A stretch of DNA of 64,000 bases from Paludibacteraceae bacterium (GTDB lineage: Bacteria > Bacteroidota > Bacteroidia > Bacteroidales > Paludibacteraceae). Numbering within the stretch: position 1 is the first letter of the stretch; each line of letters begins with the position of its first letter. The notes under the pieces are model-generated. The model ran no database searches. It was not told the origin of the DNA and saw only the letters and a program-made list of their open reading frames with translations. The stretch is taken from the NCBI GenBank assembly GCA_028694915.1, contig JAQVJY010000005.1, positions 61,637-125,636 on the forward strand. Direction: 5' to 3'. This document shows, one piece after another, positions 1 through 9,633 of the stretch. Made by a program: the position numbers and the translations under genes.

Positions 1-957
1 AGCACACATGTAAATGTAATTACTTTTTGTATAATTCAGTACCGCATCGATACCTGCAATACTCGCCATACGAATGGGACCTGGAGGTAAACCACGATTT
101 TTGTACGTATTGTAGGGCGAATTCACGCGCGTGTGTTCTGTCAGTACATGTGTTAACGTAAAATCACCTAACGCAAATTTCACGGTAGGACACGCTTGTA
201 AAGGCATTCCTTTACGCATACGATTGAGGTACAAACCTGCAATTACTGGTTTATCTTTAGCCACATTCGTTTCTTCATCCACAATAGACGCCAACGTGGA
301 CACTTCTACGGGTGTCAAATGAGCTGCTTTAGCTTTAGCTAAACGTTCCTCTGTCCAAAAGCGTTTGTATTCTTGAAACATGCGATCAAACAATTTTTCA
401 GCGGTTACATCCCAGTACACTTCGTACGTATTTGGAATAAACATGGCAATAACAGTTTCAGGCGTCATATCATAACGTTTGAGAAATTCAGCGTCATTCA
501 TTAAATGAATGAATTGGGTAGAATCCACCATCAATTGTTGTGCTAAACGAGCTGCCAACTGTTCTTTCAAACGAATATTATTAAATTTCAATTGCACCGC
601 TTCCTGCATACCAAAAATAAGGTGTTGCCCCAAGGTACGGTTGGTCATGCCATCTTCAATCCGATATTTCCCAGGTTTTATGCGTTTATCGTAGTCTTTG
701 GTTTTCATGTAGCGCACAAAACCTGAGGCATTACGTACCACTTGCAACTGTTGGAGCTGTACCGACACACTATCCACGGTCGTGTTAGGATATACATACA
801 CGTAGACCTTTTCGCCATTTGGTACGGAAAAATTCGGTAAAAAGGCAATCGCCACACGACGATAGGCCACAAATAAAACGATAAAAAGTCCGAGTAAAAT
901 GGGCAATATCAGCCGCTTATTTCGTACTATAAAATCACGCATCTTTTTAAATGTCAT
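1..957 (-). CDS. mltG: Endolytic transglycosylase MltG, C-terminus cut by the window edge
   Basis: YceG/MltG-family murein transglycosylase, which cleaves nascent glycan strands at the inner membrane. The start is the ATG at 955-957; 319 codons run to the window edge with no stop, so the C-terminus is missing. The N-terminus has a short basic stretch and one membrane segment (about residues 14-32). The family signature ASIVDEETN holds the expected catalytic glutamate, followed by AGLYLNRM and the SPYNTY..GLPPGPI stretch typical of MltG. It is read divergently from tRNA-Ser. Seen: motifs and membrane anchor. Known of the family: lytic transglycosylase activity. Confidence 0.93.
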   Translation of the reverse strand, partial: MTFKKMRDFIVRNKRLILPILLGLFIVLFVAYRRVAIAFLPNFSVPNGEKVYVYVYPNTTVDSVSVQLQQLQVVRNASGFVRYMKTKDYDKRIKPGKYRIEDGMTNRTLGQHLIFGMQEAVQLKFNNIRLKEQLAARLAQQLMVDSTQFIHLMNDAEFLKRYDMTPETVIAMFIPNTYEVYWDVTAEKLFDRMFQEYKRFWTEERLAKAKAAHLTPVEVSTLASIVDEETNVAKDKPVIAGLYLNRMRKGMPLQACPTVKFALGDFTLTHVLTEHTRVNSPYNTYKNRGLPPGPIRMASIAGIDAVLNYTKSNYIYMCA

Positions 958-1049
958 AAATCTGTCAATAATGATTTAATGTGTAAAGGTAGTAATAAGT
1001 TTTTTGAAAAGAAATAGTTTTTTTATTTTCAAATGTAAGAAAATTATCC

Positions 1050-1058
1050 TATCTTTGC
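1050..1058 (+). promoter_or_regulatory. Bacteroidetes -7 element for tRNA-Ser(GCU)
   Basis: TATCTTTGC matches TAnnTTTGC and lies 29 bases before the tRNA 5-prime end. No strong -33 TTTG is visible upstream. Confidence 0.65.
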
Positions 1059-1087
1059 ACCGCTTTTGCGGCTTAGCCGACTAAGAA

Positions 1088-1174
1088 GGAAGTTTGGGTG
1101 AGTGGCTGAAACCACCAGTTTGCTAAACTGACGTACGGGTAACCGTACCGGGGGTTCGAATCCCCCAGCTTCCG
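1088..1174 (+). tRNA. tRNA-Ser (anticodon GCU)
   Basis: A class II tRNA of 87 nt. The acceptor arms GGAAGTT/AGCTTCC pair, with one G-T wobble. The anticodon loop TTGCTAA gives GCU, reading AGC/AGU. A long variable arm (GTACGG/CCGTAC) identifies a serine tRNA. The T arm is GGGGG-TTCGAAT-CCCCC. The discriminator is G; CCA is not fully encoded (CAA follows). A strong terminator follows directly. Confidence 0.96.
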
Positions 1175-1181
1175 CAAAGCA

Positions 1182-1216
1182 AAAAAAGAGCGAGATAAAT
1201 TATCTCGCTCTTTTTT
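1182..1216 (+). terminator. Rho-independent terminator after tRNA-Ser(GCU)
   Basis: A 16-bp perfect inverted repeat (1182-1197 and 1201-1216, loop AAT) with a GAGCGAGATA core and a T run on the plus strand. The A/T flanks make it usable in both directions, so it can also end the convergent lipoprotein gene. Confidence 0.88.
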
Positions 1217-1243
1217 GTGCTTTAAAACGTGTATTTACTAGAA

Positions 1244-1693
1244 TTACCTATAGAAAATTTGATAATTTGCTTTTTCTAGTTCAGCGTAAGTATATTTTAC
1301 TTTCCTTTCGTACAGCTGTTTTTCAACGATTTGCTCCCAAGTACAATTTTTCATAATTTCCTCTTTAATAAAAAAGAAATACACATAATCAACATCATCA
1401 AATGGTTGCCATTTTGAGTATCCTACAAAAAACGTTTCGTTATGAGCATTAACTCTGTATTCAGGTGAAATAATTGTATCTAAATCATTCCCAAATTTAT
1501 CTATATCCCGACTATGGCTTTTTTCAAATAAATATAACTTTGGTAATAATTGAATGGAATCATATTTGGAGTGATAAATATACACCGCTTCATCTGTAAA
1601 ATTATGAATATATAAAACTGGCTTCATTTTGGGGTCAATAGAACATCCATATATATTTATTAGTAGTACAGATATTAATAGGAATTTCTTCAT
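1244..1693 (-). CDS. Small lipoprotein of unknown function, Bacteroidetes type
   Basis: 149 residues from the ATG at 1693. That start puts a signal peptide (MKKFLLISVLLINIYGC) at the N-terminus, with a lipobox-like YGC at about residues 15-17; an in-frame upstream Met at 1726 would bury it and is rejected. The mature part is rich in Tyr, Phe and Asp, with a SPEYRVNA stretch in the middle and a C-terminal W-EQIV-QLYERKV-YTYAELEKAN segment. From memory this resembles a family of short Bacteroidetes lipoproteins without known function. Its coding sequence looks more AT-rich than its neighbours, and it sits alone beside a tRNA 3-prime end, which could mean acquisition. Predicted to be membrane-anchored. 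Confidence 0.75.
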   Translation of the reverse strand: MKKFLLISVLLINIYGCSIDPKMKPVLYIHNFTDEAVYIYHSKYDSIQLLPKLYLFEKSHSRDIDKFGNDLDTIISPEYRVNAHNETFFVGYSKWQPFDDVDYVYFFFIKEEIMKNCTWEQIVEKQLYERKVKYTYAELEKANYQIFYR

Positions 1694-1878
1694 GTGAGGT
1701 AAATTTAATTGGTAGTGAATTAACACTACAAGTGATTTGATGTCGTTTATATTTCTATTTAAAAAGCTCCTGCATTGAATATTTCTTAATAACTTACAAA
1801 TGTAACAAAATATCTACAACCTCGTTGGATTTATGCTAAAATAATAAAAAAATAAGATTAGGTTCGGCATAATTTATC

Positions 1879-1887
1879 TACTTTTGC
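1879..1887 (+). promoter_or_regulatory. -7 element of the DUF4403 gene
   Basis: TACTTTTGC fits TAnnTTTGC, 22 bases before the GTG start at 1910. Confidence 0.65.
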
Positions 1888-1909
1888 AGGTCAAAAAAAA
1901 CAGAAACCT

Positions 1910-3301
1910 GTGAAAAAGAATAACTTATTAATTATCATTGCCTTAGTGGCAATCTCCTTCAGCAGTTGTAAAACCTTACAACTGGATGCTCCTAAAGAGT
2001 CGTACCTGCCAACGAGTTTGGCACCAGCCAATTCGGAATTTCCTATACAAGCCGAAATTGATGTAAAACAGCTGGAAACCACGTTGAATAAAAAGCTCAC
2101 AGGACTTTTGTACGAGGGCAAAAATATCAACAATCAAGATTTAAGTATCAAAGTATGGAAGGCCCAGAACTTTGCTTTTACAGTTAAAAATAATGTGATT
2201 GAATACCAAGTTCCACTCAAAATATGGACGCGCTTTGCGTGGAACATCGAAAAATTTGGTTTTACCATTGGCGATCATTACGAAGCCACGGGCACCATTG
2301 CACTTGGATATAAAACCACCATTACTATTGACAAAAATTGGAAATTGATTGCTAAAACCACACCAACGGGTTATCAATGGATTGAAGCACCCAAATTGAA
2401 CGTGGTTGGCGTAACCGTTCCTGTGACGCCCATCGCCAACTTTGCGTTAGAAAAAAGTACGACACTCATCACCGACCAAATAGACCAAACGTTGGCACAG
2501 ATGGTGGAATTGAAAAAATACGTACAAATGGCGTGGTCTGAAATACAAAAACCAATGCAAGTGAGTCCCGAAACCAATTTATGGCTACGCATTACGCCCA
2601 AAGAGATGAGTGTGGCACCATTTACCACGGTAGGTCAGAAATTATCCATTGGGATGTCGATGAATGCGCAAATTGAGTCGTTTATGGGAGTTCAACCCAA
2701 AGCCAATGCGCCAGTAGCATTAGCACCGCTCAAAAGCGTACCCGCCATTTCTAAAAATTTCAACCTCAATGTGGCTGCCGATGTGACGTTCGACAAAATT
2801 ACCGAATTAACGCGCCAACAATTGGTAAACAAAACCTTTGCCGACGGCAAAAAGTCGATTACCATCACCGATGTATCTATTTATGGCAGCGCAGGCAAAG
2901 TCATTTTTGTGGCCGATGTAGTGGGTTCCGTCAAAGGTCGTATCTATTTTACAGGTAATTTGGTATATAATGCCAATAAAACCGCCATTGAAGTGGAAAA
3001 TCCACAGTTTGAACTAAAAACCCAAAATGGGTTGCTCAAATCTGCCGAATGGTTATTGCACGGTGTGATACTCAATAAACTGAAACCATACTTGAGTTAT
3101 CCCGTAAAAAGTGATATCGAGTCGATGAAAAGCGAAGCCAACACGATGTTGAAAAACTACCAAATCTACGATGGTATCTATTTAAATGGTTCTATTTCAA
3201 CGGTCACAGTCACTGGCTTACATTTGGTTCCAGGAGCGGTTCGCCTCGATGCCAATGCGCAAGGCACGATGTTAGTCAAAATTAACGATTTGAAATTATA
3301 A
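1910..3301 (+). CDS. DUF4403 family lipoprotein
   Basis: 463 residues with a GTG start at 1910. The N-terminus MKKNNLLIIIALVAISFSSC is a lipoprotein signal with lipobox FSSC. The rest is a beta-rich protein without obvious catalytic motifs, matching the DUF4403 pattern of Bacteroidetes: two related halves, several W-x-R-F/L stretches, and paired phrases on proline, valine and threonine. The family has no established biochemical role; a lipid-binding (TULIP-like) fold has been considered for such proteins, which I cannot verify here. It is a single-gene unit with its own promoter, and it ends at a bidirectional terminator shared with dnaJ. Confidence 0.8.
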   Translation: MKKNNLLIIIALVAISFSSCKTLQLDAPKESYLPTSLAPANSEFPIQAEIDVKQLETTLNKKLTGLLYEGKNINNQDLSIKVWKAQNFAFTVKNNVIEYQVPLKIWTRFAWNIEKFGFTIGDHYEATGTIALGYKTTITIDKNWKLIAKTTPTGYQWIEAPKLNVVGVTVPVTPIANFALEKSTTLITDQIDQTLAQMVELKKYVQMAWSEIQKPMQVSPETNLWLRITPKEMSVAPFTTVGQKLSIGMSMNAQIESFMGVQPKANAPVALAPLKSVPAISKNFNLNVAADVTFDKITELTRQQLVNKTFADGKKSITITDVSIYGSAGKVIFVADVVGSVKGRIYFTGNLVYNANKTAIEVENPQFELKTQNGLLKSAEWLLHGVILNKLKPYLSYPVKSDIESMKSEANTMLKNYQIYDGIYLNGSISTVTVTGLHLVPGAVRLDANAQGTMLVKINDLKL

Positions 3302-3322
3302 TTTCGTGTCACGTTCGCACAT

Positions 3323-3352
3323 AAAAAAAGCTCCCAATTGGGAGCTTTTTTT
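3323..3352. terminator. Bidirectional terminator between DUF4403 and dnaJ
   Basis: Near-perfect palindrome: AAAAAAAGCTCCC, AATT, GGGAGCTTTTTTT. It has T runs on both strands and lies between two converging genes. Confidence 0.92.
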
Positions 3353-3364
3353 ATGATAGCAACA

Positions 3365-4522
3365 TTAGCCAAACATCTGTTTGAAATGACTAAAGAAATT
3401 TTTAGTAGCCGTGGCGGTAGGTTTAAAATTCGACGATTCGTCCAGCTTTTCAATTACTTTCTTCTCGTCCGACGAAAGTGTTTCGGGAATGTAAACACCA
3501 ATATTAACCAACAAATCGCCCGTTCCATAACGATTGACATCAGGTAATCCTTTATTACGTAATCGTAACACTTTGCCAGGCTGTGTGCCTTTATCTATTT
3601 TTACCTTCACTTTGCCATCCACGGTTGGAATTTCTACCGTTCCACCCAAAATAGCCGTTGGCAAGCTCAATAGTAAATTGTATATCAAGTCGTTTTCGTC
3701 ACGAATCAATTCGGGATGTTTTTCCTCTTCAATCACAATGAGCAAATCGCCATTAACACCACCACGACGGGCAGCATTACCTTTTCCTTGCATCGATAGT
3801 TGCATGCCTTGAGCCACGCCAGCAGGAATTTTAATGGTAATTATTTCTTCGGCACGTACTACGCCTTCGCCACTGCAATATGTACATTTGTCGGTCACAA
3901 TTTTACCTTCGCCACCGCATGTAGGACAAACCGATTGTGTTTGCATTTGTCCCAAAATAGTACGTTGAACTTGAGTTACATAACCTGAACCATGACAGGT
4001 ATCGCACATTTTTGTGCTATGACTATCGCGTGCACCACTCCCATCGCAATGAGAACAAGTGACGTATTTATTTACTTTAATTTTTTTCTCTACACCAGTA
4101 GCTATTTCAGCGAGTGTCAATTTTACTTTTACACGCAAATCGGAACCTCTACGCACACGTTGTCCGCGAGAGCCGCCACCGCCAAAACCACTAAATCCAC
4201 CAAATGAACCGCCAAAATGTCCGCCGAAAATATCGCCAAAATGCGAGAATATGTCATCCATATTCATGCTGGAACCTCCACCAAAACCGCCGTTATTACC
4301 CATGCCTGCGTGTCCAAACTGATCGTAACGTTGACGTTTTTGTGGATCGCTCAACACTTCGTAGGCTTCAGCAGCTTCTTTGAAGTTTTCTTCCGCCACT
4401 TTATCACCGGGATTTTTGTCGGGATGAAATTCAATCGCTTTCTTACGATACGCTTTTTTTATTTCTTCAGCCGAGGCGGACTTGGACACGCCAAGCACTT
4501 CATAATAATCTCTTTTTTCCAT
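3365..4522 (-). CDS. dnaJ: Molecular chaperone DnaJ (Hsp40)
   Basis: 385 residues. DnaJ stimulates DnaK ATPase and delivers unfolded substrates to it. The J domain (residues 1-70) carries HPD in [12 protein letters not shown] Gly/Phe-rich linker follows (about 75-125), then a zinc-binding region with four CxxCxGxG-type repeats ([32 protein letters not shown]) and the C-terminal substrate-binding domains. The start [11 protein letters not shown] at 4522 is chosen because an upstream in-frame Met (4603) would add 27 residues from inside grpE. It lies 11 bases after grpE, clearly in the same operon. dnaK is not in the window. Confidence 0.98.
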   Translation of the reverse strand: MEKRDYYEVLGVSKSASAEEIKKAYRKKAIEFHPDKNPGDKVAEENFKEAAEAYEVLSDPQKRQRYDQFGHAGMGNNGGFGGGSSMNMDDIFSHFGDIFGGHFGGSFGGFSGFGGGGSRGQRVRRGSDLRVKVKLTLAEIATGVEKKIKVNKYVTCSHCDGSGARDSHSTKMCDTCHGSGYVTQVQRTILGQMQTQSVCPTCGGEGKIVTDKCTYCSGEGVVRAEEIITIKIPAGVAQGMQLSMQGKGNAARRGGVNGDLLIVIEEEKHPELIRDENDLIYNLLLSLPTAILGGTVEIPTVDGKVKVKIDKGTQPGKVLRLRNKGLPDVNRYGTGDLLVNIGVYIPETLSSDEKKVIEKLDESSNFKPTATATKNFFSHFKQMFG

Positions 4523-4533
4523 GTTGGTTTGTT

Positions 4534-5091
4534 TTATTGACCTACAACTACTTTCGGAAAGCGAATCACTTTGTCGTTCATCAAATAACCTTTTTGCACA
4601 CAATCAATAATTTTGCCCTTCATCTCGTCCGAAGGTGCTGGCGTAGTCGTAATAGCTTCGTGAAATTCATCATTAAATAATTGATTTTCAGTTTCAATCA
4701 CCGATACACCTTGTTGTTTAAGCAAGGTCATCATTTGTTGATAAATGAGATTTACACCTTCAACTACAGGTTGAACAGACTCCGACGTTTCCATCGACTT
4801 CAAACTGCGTTCAAAATTATCAATGATAGGCAACAAATCTAACACGACACGTTCGGACGCATTTTTAATTAAATCGACACGTTCGCGCATCATACGTTTA
4901 CGGTAGTTGTCAAACTCAGCCATCAAACGCAAATATTGATCGTTTAGCTCGTTAAATTTAGTTTCATAATCCACCGCTCCTGCGGTAGCCTCAGCTGATT
5001 CTTCTGGAGCGGCTTGCGTAGCCGCAGTTTCTTCTACAACCTCGTTTACTTCTGGCTTCTCAGGATGAGTTTGATTCGTATTCTTTTTCAT
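4534..5091 (-). CDS. grpE: Nucleotide exchange factor GrpE
   Basis: 185 residues; releases ADP from DnaK. The N-terminal 45 residues are rich in Glu, Ala and Thr and probably disordered. A long helical segment with [19 protein letters not shown] (about 48-68) is the GrpE dimer signature, and the C-terminal beta domain includes [15 protein letters not shown] and [10 protein letters not shown] stretches. It forms an operon with dnaJ. Its start codon lies only about 10 bases after the T run of a terminator-like hairpin (5101-5144), so its expression may depend on read-through or on a nearby promoter; no good -7 element is visible in the 118-base gap. Confidence 0.97.
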   Translation of the reverse strand: MKKNTNQTHPEKPEVNEVVEETAATQAAPEESAEATAGAVDYETKFNELNDQYLRLMAEFDNYRKRMMRERVDLIKNASERVVLDLLPIIDNFERSLKSMETSESVQPVVEGVNLIYQQMMTLLKQQGVSVIETENQLFNDEFHEAITTTPAPSDEMKGKIIDCVQKGYLMNDKVIRFPKVVVGQ

Positions 5092-5100
5092 AATCTACTT

Positions 5101-5144
5101 AAAATAAAAGTTGGCAAACTCTTTTAATCAAAAAGCTTGCCAAC
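5101..5144 (-). terminator. Terminator-like hairpin between fabH and grpE
   Basis: On the minus strand GTTGGCAA (5144-5137) pairs with TTGCCAAC (5117-5110), extendable to 11 bp with one mismatch, followed by TTTTATTTT. It fits a fabH terminator, but the grpE ATG begins only about 10 bases later. Confidence 0.7.
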
Positions 5145-5164
5145 AAGAAGTTGAGGACTTATGA

Positions 5165-5203
5165 TAGCCAATCTGACAAAGTAACTGCACTTTTGTCAGG
5201 CTA
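5165..5203. other. Second hairpin in the fabH-grpE gap
   Basis: TAGC/GCTA and CTGACAAA/TTTGTCAG arms pair around an 11-base loop with a small bulge. There is no T run after it on the minus strand, so it is not a classic terminator. It could stabilise the fabH 3-prime end or belong to the grpE leader. Confidence 0.5.
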
Positions 5204-5209
5204 CCCTAT

Positions 5210-6205
5210 TTAAATCGACCATTTCAACCAAACAGAACCCCAAGCAAAGCCTGCGCCGAAGGATGAAAGAATCAAATTGTCGCCTTTTTTAAATTTGGTT
5301 TGATTATCCCACATTAAAATAGGGATAGTAGCCGACGATGTATTACCATACATATCAATATTGATTAACACTTTCGTGTCTTTGTCAATACCCATACGAT
5401 TAGCCACAGCATCAATAATACGTAAATTAGCTTGGTGAGGCAATAAATAAGCTACATCTTCAGGTTGTAAATTATTACGCTCCATGATTTCTGCTGACAC
5501 GTCGGCCATTTTAGTAACCGCCCATTTAAACACATTTTTACCATCTTGATAGATGTAATGTTGACGTTTATCAACGGTTTCGTGACTAGCAGGATGTAAC
5601 GAACCACCTCCAAGCATGTAGAGATAATCTTTACCTGCGCCATCGGTACGTAAAATAGCATCTTGTACGCCTGTACCATCGGTACGACCTTCGAGCAATA
5701 CAGCTCCAGCGCCATCACCAAATAATGGACAAGTATTACGATCGGTATAATCGGTAATTGACGACATTTTTTCGCCACTCACCACCAATATTTTTTTACA
5801 AAAACCACTTTCAATGTACAACGAAGCTGTTTTCAAAGCATGAATAAAACCAGCACAAGCAGCATTCATATCAAAGGTCATGGCATCCACAATACCACAT
5901 TCGCCTGCAATAATCGACGAGCTAGAAGGGAATACCATATCAGGAGTCACTGTAGAACAAATAAGTGCTCCAATTTCACTAGGATCAATCTTGTTTTTTT
6001 CCAACAATGCTTTTACAGCCTTCACAGCCATAAATGTCATACCATATTCGCCTTTTAAGATGTGACGTTCACGAATACCAACACGCGACATAATCCACTC
6101 ATCGGATGTGTCGACCATGCTACTCAATTCATCATTAGTAAGAATATAGTCAGGAACATAGGCCTCTATAGCGGTGATAGCAGCCCGTAATTTAGTTGTT
6201 TCCAT
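5210..6205 (-). CDS. fabH: Beta-ketoacyl-ACP synthase III
   Basis: 331 residues. It condenses an acyl-CoA primer with malonyl-ACP to start fatty acid synthesis. The catalytic triad is visible: Cys117 in DMNAACAGF, His257 in LLPHQANLR and Asn288 in DMYGNTSSA. The C-terminal GAGFAWGS loop is typical. Length is normal. It is not preceded here by rpmF or plsX, which often accompany fabH. It has its own promoter (6321-6329) and probable terminator, so it appears to be monocistronic. Confidence 0.97.
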   Translation of the reverse strand: METTKLRAAITAIEAYVPDYILTNDELSSMVDTSDEWIMSRVGIRERHILKGEYGMTFMAVKAVKALLEKNKIDPSEIGALICSTVTPDMVFPSSSSIIAGECGIVDAMTFDMNAACAGFIHALKTASLYIESGFCKKILVVSGEKMSSITDYTDRNTCPLFGDGAGAVLLEGRTDGTGVQDAILRTDGAGKDYLYMLGGGSLHPASHETVDKRQHYIYQDGKNVFKWAVTKMADVSAEIMERNNLQPEDVAYLLPHQANLRIIDAVANRMGIDKDTKVLINIDMYGNTSSATIPILMWDNQTKFKKGDNLILSSFGAGFAWGSVWLKWSI

Positions 6206-6320
6206 TGAATAAAAAATTTTAGCGAGTACTCACAAATTGGAGTATTCGTCTGTTTTGGTTATTTTGGTTGTTTTGGTTTCTGTATAATTACAAACGGGAA
6301 ATCCACGTTATGTTTCGGCT

Positions 6321-6329
6321 GCAAAGTTA
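6321..6329 (-). promoter_or_regulatory. -7 element of fabH
   Basis: The minus strand reads TAACTTTGC (TAnnTTTGC), with a TTG-rich stretch about 20 bases upstream. The leader to the fabH ATG is about 110 nt. The A/T-rich remainder (6206-6320, 6330-6438) holds a short TTTTGGTT direct repeat near 6254-6278 and nothing else recognised. Confidence 0.65.
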
Positions 6330-6438
6330 GTCATTTTGTTTAAACAACAACGACTTAAGAGGTATATTTAACCCATTAAACAATAGAATAAGGGCTTAAT
6401 TAGCTAAAAAACAATTATTTACAAAGTGTTAAAAAATC

Positions 6439-8922
6439 TTAGGGTTTAATCTCAAGAACTAGATCCTGTTTTTCTTTATTCAACTCAACACGTACCACAT
6501 CGCCTTTATTTATTTCGTTAGAGAGTAATTTCTCCGACAAGCTATCCTCCAAATAACGTTGAATAGCGCGTTTCAAGGGACGTGCACCAAATTGAATATC
6601 ATATCCCTTTTCGGCTATAAATTGTTTAGCTTCATCCGATAAATCGATGGTGAAGCCCAAATTACCAATGCGTTTATACAAATTGGCTAATTCCAAATCA
6701 ATAATTTTAAAAATAGCCTCTTGATTCAACTGATCAAACATAATAACATCGTCCACACGATTTAAAAATTCTGGCGAAAAAGTCTTTGACAAGGCTTTTT
6801 GAATCACGCCATGGGCATACTCATTATTCGCTTTGTCGGTGGGCACAGAGAAACCGACACCTTGTCCAAAATCCTTAAGCTGACGTGTGCCAATGTTAGA
6901 GGTCATAATGATAACCGTATTCTTAAAGTCAATTTTACGACCTAAACTATCGGTTAAGCGACCTTCATCAAGCACTTGTAACAAGATATTGAACACATCG
7001 GGATGTGCTTTTTCAATTTCATCGAGTAATAAAATGGCGTATGGTTTACGACGTACTTTTTCGGTCAACTGACCACCTTCTTCGTAACCCACATAGCCTG
7101 GAGGCGCACCAATCAAACGCGACACACTGAATTTTTCCATAAATTCACTCATATCGACGCGAATAATAGCATCCGACGTACCAAACATAAATTCGGCTAA
7201 GCGTTTCGCAAGATGCGTTTTACCTACGCCCGTAGGACCAAGAAATATAAAGGTGCCAATTGGTTTATTAGGATCTTTCAATCCCACGCGATTACGTTGA
7301 ATAGACTTCACCACTTTGCTAACGGCGTCATCTTGTCCGATAACCTCTTTTTGGAGCGTTTCTTTCATTTGCAACAAGCGTAAGCCTTCAGCCTGTGCTA
7401 TACGTTGCACGGGAACGCCAGACATAAGAGAAACGGTGTGTGCCACATCTTCGTCGGTCACGGTCACACGATTTTCTTTCGATTGTTCAATCCATGTTTG
7501 TTTGGCATTCTCCAATTCTATCGACAATTGACGAATTTGATCGCGCGAATTGGCTGCCAATTCGTAATTTTGCTGTTTTACAAAATTATTTTTCTCGGTA
7601 TTGATAGCTTCTATGCGTTTTTCTAGTTCTTCCACCTCTGCTGGCACACTTAAATTGAGCATGTGTATGCGTGAACCTACTTCATCGAGAGCATCAATGG
7701 CTTTATCAGGAAACGCACGATCACTGATATAGCGTTCTGTCAATTCCACGCAAGCACGCAATGCCTCTGGTGCATAAATAACCTGATGATGATCTTCGTA
7801 TCTGAATTTAATATTTTCAAGAATTTGCAACGTTTCTTCTTTCGACGTCGGCTCCACCATAATTTTTTGAAAACGACGTTCCAAGGCGCCATCTTTTTCA
7901 ATACTTTGACGGTATTCGTTCAGTGTAGTAGCACCCACGCATTGAATTTCACCACGCGCCAAAGCTGGTTTCAACATATTGGCGGCATCTAATGAACCAG
8001 AAGCGCCACCAGCACCTACAATGGTGTGAATTTCGTCAATGAACAAAATAACATTAGGATTTTTTTCGAGTTCGTTTAGAATCGCTTTCATACGTTCTTC
8101 AAACTGACCACGGTATTTTGTACCTGCCACAATAGACGCCATATCCAAGGCTACAACGCGCTTATCAAATAATACACGCGACACTTTACGTTGCACTATA
8201 CGCAAGGCCAAACCTTCGGCAATAGCAGATTTACCAACGCCGGGTTCACCTATCAGCACTGGATTATTTTTCTTACGACGACTTAATATTTGCACGACGC
8301 GTTCTATCTCTTTATCGCGACCAACAATAGGGTCCAATTTATTATCGATAGCCGCTTTTGTAATATCTTTCCCAAAATTATCGAGTACAGGCGTGTCGCT
8401 ACTCTCTTTGGCTTGGGTGGCTTTAGCGGTAGGCGTCACAGGTTTTTCATCTTCTAAATCATCTTCATCACTAAATACAGAACCCATGCGCACATCGGTA
8501 CGTTCTACTACTTTTTCGCGTACCAAATCGTACGAAACACCTTGTGCCAATAAACTATCTAACACCACACCTGTACCATTTTTAAGAATCGACAACAGTA
8601 AGTGTTCCGTATCAGCTACTTTTTCGTTCAAAGAACGTGCTTCCAAATGCACTAATTTGAGAATACGTTCGGCATCATCCGACAACGCCAATGATACATT
8701 GGGCGTGATAATATCTAATCGAATTTCTTTTTCAATAGACTGTTTTACTAGTTTTAAATCGACCTCTAATGATTGCAATAAGGTAACCGCTTTAGATTCG
8801 CTTATACGCAACATACTCAAAACCAAATGTTCTGGGGTAATTTCACGGTTCCCTAAACGTTCAGCCTCTTCACGACTAAAGGTGAGCACTTGTTTTAATT
8901 GATCTGAATAATAATTTTCCAT
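6439..8922 (-). CDS. clpC: ATP-dependent Clp protease ATP-binding subunit ClpC
   Basis: 827 residues; an AAA+ unfoldase that feeds substrates to ClpP. The Clp_N repeat domain (about 1-145) is followed by an acidic linker (150-165) and the first AAA module with Walker A GEPGVGKS (225-232) and Walker [14 protein letters not shown]-type coiled segment ([20 protein letters not shown]) marks ClpC rather than ClpA or ClpB. The second AAA module has GPTGVGKTH and [15 protein letters not shown], and a C-terminal D2-small domain follows. clpP is not in the window. The gene lies 11 bases after the secreted-protein gene at 8934-9581 and is probably cotranscribed with it. Confidence 0.97.
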   Translation of the reverse strand: MENYYSDQLKQVLTFSREEAERLGNREITPEHLVLSMLRISESKAVTLLQSLEVDLKLVKQSIEKEIRLDIITPNVSLALSDDAERILKLVHLEARSLNEKVADTEHLLLSILKNGTGVVLDSLLAQGVSYDLVREKVVERTDVRMGSVFSDEDDLEDEKPVTPTAKATQAKESSDTPVLDNFGKDITKAAIDNKLDPIVGRDKEIERVVQILSRRKKNNPVLIGEPGVGKSAIAEGLALRIVQRKVSRVLFDKRVVALDMASIVAGTKYRGQFEERMKAILNELEKNPNVILFIDEIHTIVGAGGASGSLDAANMLKPALARGEIQCVGATTLNEYRQSIEKDGALERRFQKIMVEPTSKEETLQILENIKFRYEDHHQVIYAPEALRACVELTERYISDRAFPDKAIDALDEVGSRIHMLNLSVPAEVEELEKRIEAINTEKNNFVKQQNYELAANSRDQIRQLSIELENAKQTWIEQSKENRVTVTDEDVAHTVSLMSGVPVQRIAQAEGLRLLQMKETLQKEVIGQDDAVSKVVKSIQRNRVGLKDPNKPIGTFIFLGPTGVGKTHLAKRLAEFMFGTSDAIIRVDMSEFMEKFSVSRLIGAPPGYVGYEEGGQLTEKVRRKPYAILLLDEIEKAHPDVFNILLQVLDEGRLTDSLGRKIDFKNTVIIMTSNIGTRQLKDFGQGVGFSVPTDKANNEYAHGVIQKALSKTFSPEFLNRVDDVIMFDQLNQEAIFKIIDLELANLYKRIGNLGFTIDLSDEAKQFIAEKGYDIQFGARPLKRAIQRYLEDSLSEKLLSNEINKGDVVRVELNKEKQDLVLEIKP

Positions 8923-8933
8923 ATAATGAATGT

Positions 8934-9581
8934 CTACTTTTCTTTAGTTATCACGCGACGTTCTGCTTCATCGCGCATATTATTCATAAACCCTTGCATA
9001 CGCCATTCAACAATGTCTCGATAGCGTTTTTGAGTTATAAATATATTAAAAAACCAACCAAATCGAATATGAATGCGCATTGAGAGCATCACCTTATTTG
9101 GTGCTATAGGAGTGACAAAGAATGTGCCATAGGCTTTTTTCAAAAGTGAATTTGAATAAAATATATCGACAAAAACACGAGTTCCCCCATTAGTGAGCTT
9201 TGTTTTCGTCACTCTACTATCTATAGCAACATCTTTGTATGTTGTAAAACCAGGTACAATAATATCTGTCAACAACCGACTTTTTCCTGTCATTTTGTCA
9301 AAAGTGGCCAGTTTCAATTTAATAAGTACCTCATTTTTTGAATCGTCGCCAGGCTGTTTTCCTAAGTTTTTAAATGCCCATTCAAACAACTGCTCAGGGT
9401 TGCCTCTAAACTGATTGATCAAATCATCTACAACATCATCAGCCACAACCATTGGCGCGTCCGTTTCAACCCTACAATAGCTCACAAATTCGCCATCGGT
9501 ATAGTGTGTCGAAATGGAATCACGCCCAAATAGATGGAACGCACACAGCCACGTTAGTAGTATGATTAAACCACGTTTCAT
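8934..9581 (-). CDS. Secreted or periplasmic protein of unknown function
   Basis: 215 residues with an N-terminal signal peptide (MKRGLIILLTWLCAFHLFG) and no lipobox. The mature part has alternating hydrophobic strands and one long amphipathic helix near the C-terminus (WRMQGFMNNMRDEAERR), a layout reminiscent of the SRPBCC/START fold; that is inference. I recognise no catalytic motif. It sits immediately upstream of clpC with an 11-base gap, suggesting cotranscription. Upstream, the terminator at 9593-9619 separates it from the DUF4270 gene, so a promoter should lie at 9582-9633, but no convincing one is visible. Confidence 0.75.
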   Translation of the reverse strand: MKRGLIILLTWLCAFHLFGRDSISTHYTDGEFVSYCRVETDAPMVVADDVVDDLINQFRGNPEQLFEWAFKNLGKQPGDDSKNEVLIKLKLATFDKMTGKSRLLTDIIVPGFTTYKDVAIDSRVTKTKLTNGGTRVFVDIFYSNSLLKKAYGTFFVTPIAPNKVMLSMRIHIRFGWFFNIFITQKRYRDIVEWRMQGFMNNMRDEAERRVITKEK

Positions 9582-9592
9582 TCTTAAATAAT

Positions 9593-9619
9593 AAAAAAGG
9601 CCATCGAGATGACCTTTTT
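9593..9619. terminator. Terminator after the DUF4270 gene
   Basis: AAAAAAGG and CCTTTTT arms enclose CATC/GATG with one mismatch. The T run on the minus strand ends the DUF4270 transcript. Confidence 0.75.
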
Positions 9620-9633
9620 ATGTTAATTCTATA

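Noticed and set aside
4059..4322. Pro-rich plus-strand ORF opposite dnaJ
   Set aside because: It is the antisense shadow of the Gly/Phe-rich linker of dnaJ, with no promoter or start signal.
4525..4603. 27-residue N-terminal extension of DnaJ
   Set aside because: It lies inside grpE, and the J domain begins exactly at the internal Met ([11 protein letters not shown]).
6250..6280. Short TTTTGGTT repeats before fabH as a CRISPR or regulatory array
   Set aside because: Only about three imperfect copies of 8-10 bases without spacers; probably low-complexity drift.
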